A stretch of 54,982 nucleotides of DNA from NCBI GenBank assembly GCA_038123735.1, contig JAYPAP010000007.1, positions 1 through 54,982 of the forward strand. The letters run 5' to 3'. Each line of letters opens with the position of its first letter. Within the stretch, counting starts at the first letter, position 1. Source of the stretch: REDI01 sp038123735 (lineage in GTDB: Bacteria > Myxococcota_A > UBA796 > GCA-2862545). Under the pieces are notes generated by a model. The model saw nothing but the letters and a program-made list of their open reading frames with translations. It was not told the DNA's origin and did no database searches. Below, piece after piece: positions 35,146 to 42,196 of the stretch. Both the position numbers and the translations under genes were made by a program.

Positions 35146-37305
35146 GTGAAAAATGAGCTAGCCATGTGCTGTTCGGGGGCGAGATTGTCGATTGCATTTG
35201 GTTTTGCGGAAGAGATAGCGGGTCGAGCTCAGAAGGGTCACTCGGTCGGCGTGGTTGAGCGCGGAAGTGTCACGCTTGCGATCCTTTGTGATGGCGTTGC
35301 AAAGCATGCTTTTGCTCAAAAGGCTGCGGAGATGACCTTCCGAATCGTCGCCAACACGTTCGCCCCGGACGCTCGTGAGCTCGACCAAGCCCTCCGTGCA
35401 GCAGTCATGCTGGCCAATTCGGAGGTCTATGAGCTTGCTCGCAAGAATCGCCGCGTCCAGAGCATGTCGACCAGCATCGTTGTAGCCGCAATCGCAGGTA
35501 CAAAAGCCTATGTTGCCCATGTGGGGAATAGTCGCGCCTATCTCGTCCGGGGCGACGAAGTAAAGCAAATGACTCATGACCATACGATGCGCTCTACCTT
35601 TATTACGAGCGGATTGCTCTCTGAAGAAGATGCGGATTCGCATCCGGAGGCCGAAAAACTATCCAACAGCATCGGCAAGGAGCCGTTTGTCGACCCCGAG
35701 GTGGTGTCTCTCGGCGACCTCGTGCACGGCGACCGCCTCATCCTGTGTTCAAAAGCGGTATATGCCACCCTCAATGACCAGGACTACGCCGATGGCTGGG
35801 AGTCGCCCCCCAACCGAGCCAAGCTCCTCATTGCCGGCTGTTCCAATCGAACCGATCACTCTCGCGCCCTCATTATCGGACTTCATCTTGGAGCTCCTGA
35901 CATTCCATCGATGACTGCGATCGAGATGGACCCGTCGGAGAACTCCGACGATGAATACACACCCTTTTCAGAGGTTCTCCCCAAGTCTTCGGAGTTGCTG
36001 GAAGACACTCCAAAGATCCAGAAGATCCCATCACCGGAGCTTCGGCGACCATCCTTAGAATCGGCCATCACTGAGAGCAACGAAGAAGAGCCCTCTGACC
36101 CTCAGTCCGTCCATGACCTCGACCTACGCCGCTCCGCTATCGCCGAGTCGGACTCTTCTCACGATTCGAGAGGTAAACTCATCCCAATCCTGGGTGGAAT
36201 CGCTCTTGTGGGGACTGTGGCTGCAGCCGGCATGTTCGCAGTACCTCTCATTTCGCCTCAAAACGACCAGCCTGAGTCCGCGCCAGTGCCGGTGGTTGAG
36301 CAGGCCGATACCAACCCACCCACCGTCGCCGAGCTTCAGCCCACAGACACCGATGCGCCTTTAACCCAGGGAAAGTTTGCTTTTGAGGCCGGCACTTCCG
36401 TCTGGCTCAACTCGGTATCCATGCCACCTCCACCTCCGGAGTCGCCGCCCGGCCGAACCTACACCATGCGGGATTCGTCACCCCGATTTCGGATCGAAAT
36501 CCACAACCTGATGAACCAAGAACCACCCGACTGTACTTCGGTCTTAGCTATCGCAGAAGAGGCACTCTATGAAAGCAAGGCAAATGCATCAATTTGGGCG
36601 GAGTACTGGAAGTGTAGCCCATCCTTGCGACCGTCTAGTGCCGCCGGCCCCATCGACTCCCCCGCCTCCGCCCAACCCCTATTGACGGCTCTTCTCGGTG
36701 CAGCACGTGCAGTACCGGAGGATATTCCTGAATATGCTCGGCCACCCGTCGGAGGCGCTGCAGAGAGACTGGCACGATTCGCCGCTCATGCGCGCTCAAA
36801 CCGTCTGCTATTCGATGAGGTCGTCCTAGACGCATTCGGAGCCAATCGCGTCGCTTACGAACTTGGGGCTGACCTCTTATACGCGACGGCCCTGAGCACA
36901 GCGTATGCGGAGCAGTCCTCCCGCACCGAGCAAGACGAACAAGACTGGGCCGCCCTGGCAGTCATGATTCGAACCCACCTGAAGGACCCGGTTGGGGAAC
37001 TCCTGGTGCGGGAATATCCAGACCTACACCGGACCATTTCGATCCAACTGTCGAAAAATACCGCGAACGTAGAGGATTGGGTTCAGCAGTCGGCGACGGA
37101 TCCGGAAACGCCCGACAACGCATGGATTGCCCACTGCCAGTCCAACGATGTGCCATTCGCTGTTTGCCAAGCCGTGCTGCTGACGAGCGGACTGAGAGGA
37201 GTCGAGCCTGCTCCCGAGACTGAACCACAGACACCTACCAAGGCCAAGGCGCCGCGAACCCGCCGCAAAAATGCGGGATCTATCGCCGACCAGATCAGAG
37301 AGTGA
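35146..37305 (+). CDS. PP2C-like pseudophosphatase with membrane helix and long extracytoplasmic part
   Basis: 719 aa. Residues about 12-248 have the PPM/PP2C fold: ILCDGVAKH (Asp49 kept), VQSMSTSIVVAAIAG, AYVAHVGNSRAYLVR and DRLILCSKAV. Active bacterial PP2Cs have GDSRAY, LCSDG and a late DN motif; here these read GNSRAY (Asn128), LCSKA (Lys203) and NRTDHSRAL, and the N-terminal NED motif is missing. At least three metal-ligand positions are changed, so I infer no catalysis. An acidic linker leads to one membrane helix (about 345-369), then about 350 helical residues outside. The start is GTG at 35146; an ATG at 35164 is possible. Confidence 0.8.
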   Translation: MKNELAMCCSGARLSIAFGFAEEIAGRAQKGHSVGVVERGSVTLAILCDGVAKHAFAQKAAEMTFRIVANTFAPDARELDQALRAAVMLANSEVYELARKNRRVQSMSTSIVVAAIAGTKAYVAHVGNSRAYLVRGDEVKQMTHDHTMRSTFITSGLLSEEDADSHPEAEKLSNSIGKEPFVDPEVVSLGDLVHGDRLILCSKAVYATLNDQDYADGWESPPNRAKLLIAGCSNRTDHSRALIIGLHLGAPDIPSMTAIEMDPSENSDDEYTPFSEVLPKSSELLEDTPKIQKIPSPELRRPSLESAITESNEEEPSDPQSVHDLDLRRSAIAESDSSHDSRGKLIPILGGIALVGTVAAAGMFAVPLISPQNDQPESAPVPVVEQADTNPPTVAELQPTDTDAPLTQGKFAFEAGTSVWLNSVSMPPPPPESPPGRTYTMRDSSPRFRIEIHNLMNQEPPDCTSVLAIAEEALYESKANASIWAEYWKCSPSLRPSSAAGPIDSPASAQPLLTALLGAARAVPEDIPEYARPPVGGAAERLARFAAHARSNRLLFDEVVLDAFGANRVAYELGADLLYATALSTAYAEQSSRTEQDEQDWAALAVMIRTHLKDPVGELLVREYPDLHRTISIQLSKNTANVEDWVQQSATDPETPDNAWIAHCQSNDVPFAVCQAVLLTSGLRGVEPAPETEPQTPTKAKAPRTRRKNAGSIADQIRE

Positions 37306-37620
37306 TCACTCTTCATCTATCGGCGGGCCACCGCCGAGAACCGCCGAATCACTTGGACTAACCCAGCCTTCGAACCTACGCTTTCCGTCAGCAGACTGCA
37401 CGACGGTAGAGCGACCTCGGATCCCTCCACGCCAGGTGACCCGAACTCCTGGCCGAATCAGGCGATAGCCGCCCCACACGGGACGGAGGTCGCCTGACGA
37501 ACGAGCAAGCTCATCACCGACGACACGCCAGACGGTCCGTCTCCACAAAGCACCCAATCCAATGGCGAGCCACCACGCGGCCAAAATGATCGGAATCGCG
37601 GTCAGCAACGCCTGAATCAT
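37306..37620 (-). CDS. Small membrane protein of unknown function
   Basis: About 104 aa from an ATG at 37620 with a weak ribosome-binding site. One N-terminal membrane helix (ALLTAIPIILAAWWLAIGLG) is followed by a basic, beta-rich soluble part (RLIRPGVRVTWRGGIRGRST, KRRFEGWVSPSD). It starts 20 bases after the MBL hydrolase gene and ends against the PP2C-like gene, stop to stop. I do not recognise the family. Confidence 0.5.
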   Translation of the reverse strand: MIQALLTAIPIILAAWWLAIGLGALWRRTVWRVVGDELARSSGDLRPVWGGYRLIRPGVRVTWRGGIRGRSTVVQSADGKRRFEGWVSPSDSAVLGGGPPIDEE

Positions 37621-37640
37621 CTCTGGGGTGATGGCCGGAC

Positions 37641-38498
37641 CTACCCCTCGACGTTCACGGTTGCTCCCTCGCGCGCAACATCGACGAGAGGTGCCACGAC
37701 CCCCGCCCAAGCCCGCTTTCGTTCATCCAAATCCTCATCGGTAGCATTCGGAGAATGATGGAATAACATGAGCTTTCGCACCCCAGCAGCTTCACAAAGG
37801 CCGCGGGCATACTCAGGATAGCTATGCCCCCACGTGATCTTCTCAAGATACTCTGAGAGTTCGAACATCGTGTCGTAAATGACGAGGTCAGCGTCGCGTA
37901 GAAACTCAACCATCCGGGCCTCACCCGGTGTGGGCGGTTGACCGTAGAGCAATCCCTCGCCGGGTTGCGCAAATGGCGCGGTGTCCGTGACATAACAGAG
38001 TGACTGACCACCAACCTCAATCCGGTAAGCATAGGAGCCACCTGGATGATTGAGGGCATGGGCCCGAACGGAATAGCCGCCCCGCTCAAAACCGGTTCCC
38101 GTTTTTTCGGCATGAAATTGAACCTGACTTGGGAGCGAAGCCAGGCGTAATGGATGGTAAGTACCATTCATATAGTCGCCCAAGCGCTTGCGGAGTTTCT
38201 CCTCAGAAGCCGAGATGGAGGTCACCGAAATACGGGCACCAGCTGTGAAAACCGGCGCGAAAAAACCGAATCCGAACACGTGGTCTAGGTGAAAGTGGGT
38301 GAACAGCACATGCACATCGGTGGTTTGCTCGCGCAGTAGCTTCGCGCCCAAAAGCCTCGCGCCGGTGCCACAGTCAAGAACCAGCGGGGGTAGCCCTTCA
38401 TGGCGCACTTCGATACATGAGGAGTTTCCCCCCCAACGGCTCGTTTGAGGCCCGGGTGTAGGCATAGAGCCTCTCACCCCCCAAAAGGTTACTTGCAA
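37641..38498 (-). CDS. Metallo-beta-lactamase-fold hydrolase
   Basis: About 285 aa. The start is set at a TTG (38498) so that the protein begins at VTFWGVRGSMPTPGP, the characteristic N-terminus of this MBL subgroup; GGGGTGG lies upstream. The zinc motif HFHLDH, the Asp in YVTDTAPF, the downstream Asp in VIYDTMF and the final LMLFHHSP complete a two-metal site. The subgroup includes putative phosphodiesterases and RNase Z-like enzymes; a precise substrate cannot be given. It is the next gene downstream of tRNA-Arg(CCG), after a 234-base spacer in which I see nothing else. Confidence 0.88.
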   Translation of the reverse strand: MQVTFWGVRGSMPTPGPQTSRWGGNSSCIEVRHEGLPPLVLDCGTGARLLGAKLLREQTTDVHVLFTHFHLDHVFGFGFFAPVFTAGARISVTSISASEEKLRKRLGDYMNGTYHPLRLASLPSQVQFHAEKTGTGFERGGYSVRAHALNHPGGSYAYRIEVGGQSLCYVTDTAPFAQPGEGLLYGQPPTPGEARMVEFLRDADLVIYDTMFELSEYLEKITWGHSYPEYARGLCEAAGVRKLMLFHHSPNATDEDLDERKRAWAGVVAPLVDVAREGATVNVEG

Positions 38499-38732
38499 CT
38501 CAGTCCACCCCGGTACGTTGACGCTCTGATAGTACCGCAACTCACCCTTGATGGCCAACTGAGCCGCAGAGATCGGTCCACCCGCGGCGCAGTGCCTCTC
38601 ACGGCTGCGCAATCTCGACGACCGGAACAATTACGCCGCGCTCCGGGACCCCGACCGGGCCTTCCGTCCGACGTACAACGCCCCAAGCTCGCTCCGCCCC
38701 CTCGATTCTGAATCGAAAGGGCCCCGCGAAAA

Positions 38733-38809
<77 letters not shown>

Positions 38810-38854
38810 TGAGTGTGGATCCGACCGACTTGACTATCGTTCGAAACGCCGGGC

Positions 38855-38882
38855 TATCTAGCTCATAGACCCACCGTGTCAA
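38855..38882 (-). promoter_or_regulatory. Probable sigma-70 promoter for tRNA-Arg
   Basis: On the minus strand a perfect TTGACA (38877-38882) is followed after 16 bases by TAGATA (38855-38860). Transcription would start about 40 bases before the mature tRNA. The -10 match is only partial. Confidence 0.5.
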
Positions 38883-38901
38883 CCCGAACGAATCGTTCTG
38901 C

Positions 38902-39450
38902 TCAGCTGTCTCGGCCCTGAATCCATTCACGGATTTGCGGCACCACGTCGGATGCCCACTCGTCCGAACACCGCAATCGACCGAAGTCCCGATACAGACC
39001 CGAGACGATAAACATCAGTTCATCGTACAAAAACATTCGGTCGTAAATCGCTTCTTCCTCGGTTTCCTTGAGTTCCTGCGGAAAGCTCATCCGCTTCAGG
39101 TCCATCTCGGGCCCGGACAAGGTCACCGAGAACTCGCGCTCATCTCGGCGAATCCGCAATCGAACTTCATTGAGGACCTTACCGCCATACATGGCAGCCT
39201 TGGCTTCAAGGGACTCCGCCGCCTGCTCTCCCGTGAGCACAGCCGAAACCTTCTTGTCGCCAGGGATCCGAAATGCGAGGCGGTCATCTACCCACAGGTC
39301 GATCCGACCAACCGGGTTGTCTTCCCTAGCACCGCCGACGGTGAGCGAACCGCCGGATTCCACGCTCTTCCACCAGAGCCAAGTAAAGAACTCACTTGTC
39401 AGATGAGGGATGACGGGCGTTGGCTCATCATTGGTCATCGTTGCCATCAT
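38902..39450 (-). CDS. RdgC C-terminal-half-like protein
   Basis: 182 aa, no membrane segment. I align it by eye with the C-terminal half of RdgC: FFTWLWWKS matches the segment after the RdgC central domain; a long helix with AAMYGGKVLNEVRLRI corresponds to the region of E. coli RdgC containing HIEAGKVVTKLALDW; and MDLKRMSFPQEL corresponds to GSLKRLKFCDEL. The ATG lies behind GGAGGTGC and overlaps the stop of the upstream RdgC N-terminal-like gene by four bases (ATGA), a sign of translational coupling. The 4-base overlap with its own ribosome-binding site argues for a true split rather than a sequencing error. tRNA-Arg lies downstream. Confidence 0.65.
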   Translation of the reverse strand: MMATMTNDEPTPVIPHLTSEFFTWLWWKSVESGGSLTVGGAREDNPVGRIDLWVDDRLAFRIPGDKKVSAVLTGEQAAESLEAKAAMYGGKVLNEVRLRIRRDEREFSVTLSGPEMDLKRMSFPQELKETEEEAIYDRMFLYDELMFIVSGLYRDFGRLRCSDEWASDVVPQIREWIQGRDS

Positions 39451-40070
39451 GCACCTCCAACCACGAGGTCGCCAAATCGAGTCGGCACCGTGTCCATCAA
39501 TCGCTGAGTAAGGTCCTCATCGCCGATCGCAGCCATGGGGTTGGTCGCGACTAAACGCAGTCCAAATGTGGAATAAACCCGCTTTCGAATACGATCGGCG
39601 GCCCCCTCCGACATACTGTGAATGATCGCGTACTGGTCACGGAGGTTCAGACAAAGCTCAATGGTCTGAACCCGAGGAAGCGCCCTGCGAAGCCACTCGG
39701 CTTCCAGATTATCGCGGATCTCATCTCGTACTTCTTTGGGAGCCCGCTTTCGTCCATTCGCCTCACACCACTCTGCGAACTTCTTTTCGAGGGTGGCTTT
39801 TAAGAGCTTGGCCGGGAGAGTCTTCTTATCCACTCGTAGTGCGACCAAAATAAGGTCGTTGTAAAGCCATTTATTGTAGTCCTCAAACGAAGTCTCAAGG
39901 AGGTTGTGCACTTGGACCCATCCCTCGCGCTCTTCCTTACCAACCTCGACGGGGCCTTCCTTAAACGCGAATTCTTCCAGCCGCTCACGATATTGCTCAC
40001 GCCAATTATCGGGCTGCGCACCAACTAATCGGAACCGTCGCACGCTCATCGCGCCGTTCAAGATCGCCAT
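39447..40070 (-). CDS. RdgC N-terminal-half-like protein (recombination-associated)
   Basis: 207 aa from the ATG at 40070 with a strong GGAGGAG upstream. It matches the first two-thirds of RdgC, a ring-forming double-strand-DNA-binding protein that restrains RecA: RRFRLVGAQPDNW at the start, EGWVQVHNL, then KTLPAKLLKATLEKK (E. coli: KILPSPVIKQALEAK), RDEIRDNLEAEWLRRALPRV (KDEVLHSLLPRAF) and TFGLRLVATNP (LGSLPVVPL). E. coli RdgC is one chain of 303 aa; here the remainder is encoded by the overlapping downstream gene. It lies 50 bases after the double-Sm protein gene. The family call is by eye. Confidence 0.72.
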   Translation of the reverse strand: MAILNGAMSVRRFRLVGAQPDNWREQYRERLEEFAFKEGPVEVGKEEREGWVQVHNLLETSFEDYNKWLYNDLILVALRVDKKTLPAKLLKATLEKKFAEWCEANGRKRAPKEVRDEIRDNLEAEWLRRALPRVQTIELCLNLRDQYAIIHSMSEGAADRIRKRVYSTFGLRLVATNPMAAIGDEDLTQRLMDTVPTRFGDLVVGGA

Positions 40071-40120
40071 CAACTCCTCCTTCGGGCAGCGAGCGTAGCG
40101 CGGCACGCAGGACTAGCCAC

Positions 40121-40963
40121 CTAGGCTTCGGTCAGATTCCGCAGACTGTGGCGAAAGACGGTGACTTGCACGTCCCCTTTCAGCATCATTCCGAATTCAT
40201 ACCTGGAGAACCACTGGACGGAGCCCTTGAGTACTTCGCCTTCGAGTAAGGTCGCCACCACGATGGTCTCTGAGTCCAGATAGCGGAACAGACGCTTATC
40301 AGAACAGGTGTAGCGGTCCTGCGGGCGCTCCATGGGTTCTTCTGGAGATTGCGCGATATCTTTATCGATCTTCACAGCTTTCCTGACGCCGCGAAAATCT
40401 TCAGGAGCCCAGGCATACTTAAACTGCAGCTTATGATACTCCAGCGGCTCATCTTCCCCTTCTATCGCAAGCTCTGCGTGATAGGGAGTCACATTGATGA
40501 CCTGCCCCACCAGCGTAGCCCCCCCAAACGTTCCGATGCTGATCGGGTCGGATGTGAGCATGGCATCATGCAAACAAGAGCGATCCTTGTTTTCCTCTCG
40601 ATGATTCTCCAATCGACGACGGGAAAGTACGGCATCTAGCTTGGCATGACCAAGCACGATCTGCGTGGCTAGGGCCCTGGAAAGGTCGTGGGTGCTGATG
40701 AGCTGGTTCACCTTCTCTTGCCGCGCCAAGCGCTCTAGCGCATCGTTGAGCGACATCCGCCCGAGAGCCACCGCCATCGCCATCTGAAATGGCATTCCAT
40801 TCTCATGCAATTGCTCGGCTTTAGCCCGGACTTTTTCCTTGGCCTGCTTCTTTTGTGCGGCCGCCTTACGACCACCACGCCCCCCCGGTCGACCGCCTCC
40901 GCGCTTGCCCGACCTCGAGACTTGATGTTCTGGCTTGATGTCTACCGGGATCCGGCGTGCCAA
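40121..40963 (-). CDS. Protein with two tandem Hfq/Sm-like domains and an Arg/Gly-rich N-terminus
   Basis: 280 aa from a TTG at 40963 behind a perfect GGAGG. Residues about 18-45 are basic (GKRGGGRPGGRGGRKAAAQK), residues about 45-125 are helical. Two segments then look like Hfq. Sm-like 1 (about 130-186) has ISIGTFGGATLVGQVINVTP and YHKLQFKYA. Sm-like 2 (about 221-280) has VVATLLEGEVLKGSVQWFSR, YEFGMMLKG and VFRHSL. In E. coli Hfq the matching parts are the VNGIKLQGQIESFD strand pair, FVILLKN and YKHA. Phe42, Lys56 and His57 of Hfq correspond to Phe257, Arg271 and His272 here. I infer RNA binding, perhaps as a trimer with six Sm folds. It heads the rdgC-like operon. Confidence 0.7.
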   Translation of the reverse strand: MARRIPVDIKPEHQVSRSGKRGGGRPGGRGGRKAAAQKKQAKEKVRAKAEQLHENGMPFQMAMAVALGRMSLNDALERLARQEKVNQLISTHDLSRALATQIVLGHAKLDAVLSRRRLENHREENKDRSCLHDAMLTSDPISIGTFGGATLVGQVINVTPYHAELAIEGEDEPLEYHKLQFKYAWAPEDFRGVRKAVKIDKDIAQSPEEPMERPQDRYTCSDKRLFRYLDSETIVVATLLEGEVLKGSVQWFSRYEFGMMLKGDVQVTVFRHSLRNLTEA

Positions 40964-41109
40964 GGTGCCTCCATGCAACAATATTCATTCAGGAAACCGC
41001 CGGCTCCCCCCATGCAACCTGTTTTAGGCGTCCCACACCCGTGGGTCAAGGCGCAGCAGGTTTCGCTCCCATGCATTCGCGACCAGACCCGGACCTTCAC
41101 TCCAATAGA

Positions 41110-42192
41110 CTAATTATCTCGCATCTTGTCGACGATCGCACGAATTGTGCCATCCGTGGTTTGGTGCACCACGACCAGCACCTCAGAAGAGCCTTTCGAC
41201 AGTGCATCGGCCCCATGTTCTTCGGTCACAATGCGGATGAGCAGTTCAACCCCCGTGCCCACTGTTTCGAGGTTAGAACCCGCGATCGCCAGTGATGCCC
41301 GGATGCGGGTGTCGAATCCTTGAATCACCTCGCGCCAAAGCCGTGCATGTTCGCCTGGAACCTCAAATGCGACCTGCGTTACCCCCATCAGAAGCAACTC
41401 ATCCGACAGCATGACCTGCCACTGCTTCAGTCGGTCATACGCTGGCCAGACGGCCCGACTCTCATCAACCACGACTGTGGCCAGCCCATCGCGCGCTGGC
41501 CACGCCCCTGCAACGAGTCGCAGTCGGTCCCCAACCCACTGATGCATGCGCGACGGCTCAAGCGTGCGGAGGTTCGTCAATATGATGTCCCCATCATTGA
41601 GTTCAAGCAGCTGGTTTAAGGCGGACTTCCACTCCTCTGCCTTCCATAGACCATGACCCTGGAGCACTTCTTGAATGCTCATCGAGCGACCCTGGAGGGA
41701 CTCTAGGCGGGCATTGGAGTGGTCGAGCTCAGCGCGAAGTTTGGTCGCCCTGTCTTCCTGAGATGCGTTCAGCGAAGTCAGCGCTGCCAGCTTGGCTTCC
41801 AGTTCACGGATCGCCTCATCCTTGGCGCGAATGACTCCATTGGCCGTGTGCAACTCACGCTCGAGCTCGCCAATGCGAAACAACAGATCAGGGTCCCCTC
41901 CCCCTGTTCGAGCGCGCGAAACGGATGAAGCCCGCTCAATAGGAGTATCGAGGCTGACTTTGTTGGACCGCACTTCAGGCTTTTTCCGGACTGGAGCCCC
42001 GACTGCCCCGTCCAATTTCGCCTCAGGAAGGCCCATTTTTCTGGCCATCTCTCTGACTTTTTGAGCCGCTGGGCTCGGACGCATGTCCTGCGGAGAGCGA
42101 TACTTCGCGTACCCCAGGTCTTCCAATGCCTGGAGAATGGCGGCCGGACTCGCCCGAAGCTCCTTCGCCAACTTATGAACCCGAACTGCCAT
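41110..42192 (-). CDS. IF2_N-domain and coiled-coil protein of unknown function
   Basis: About 360 aa. Residues 1-55 (VRVHKLAKELRASPAAILQA, then EDLGYAKYRSPQDM) match the N-terminal domain of translation initiation factor IF-2, but no GTPase follows. After a linker, residues about 100-170 are a coiled coil (LERELHTANGVIRAKDEAIR onward). The last 190 residues form an alpha/beta domain I do not recognise (DGLATVVVDESRAVWPAYDR, GVELLIRIVTEEHGAD). The start ATG lies four bases after the stop of the secreted TPR gene, with AAAGG as a weak ribosome-binding site. IF2_N may serve as a nucleic-acid or ribosome contact. Confidence 0.65.
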   Translation of the reverse strand: MAVRVHKLAKELRASPAAILQALEDLGYAKYRSPQDMRPSPAAQKVREMARKMGLPEAKLDGAVGAPVRKKPEVRSNKVSLDTPIERASSVSRARTGGGDPDLLFRIGELERELHTANGVIRAKDEAIRELEAKLAALTSLNASQEDRATKLRAELDHSNARLESLQGRSMSIQEVLQGHGLWKAEEWKSALNQLLELNDGDIILTNLRTLEPSRMHQWVGDRLRLVAGAWPARDGLATVVVDESRAVWPAYDRLKQWQVMLSDELLLMGVTQVAFEVPGEHARLWREVIQGFDTRIRASLAIAGSNLETVGTGVELLIRIVTEEHGADALSKGSSEVLVVVHQTTDGTIRAIVDKMRDN

Positions 42193-42196
42193 GCCT

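Noticed and set aside
38499..38732. Possible extra RNA gene between tRNA-Arg and the MBL hydrolase
   Set aside because: No tRNA cloverleaf, no strong terminator and no conserved RNA shape could be found; it remains unassigned spacer.
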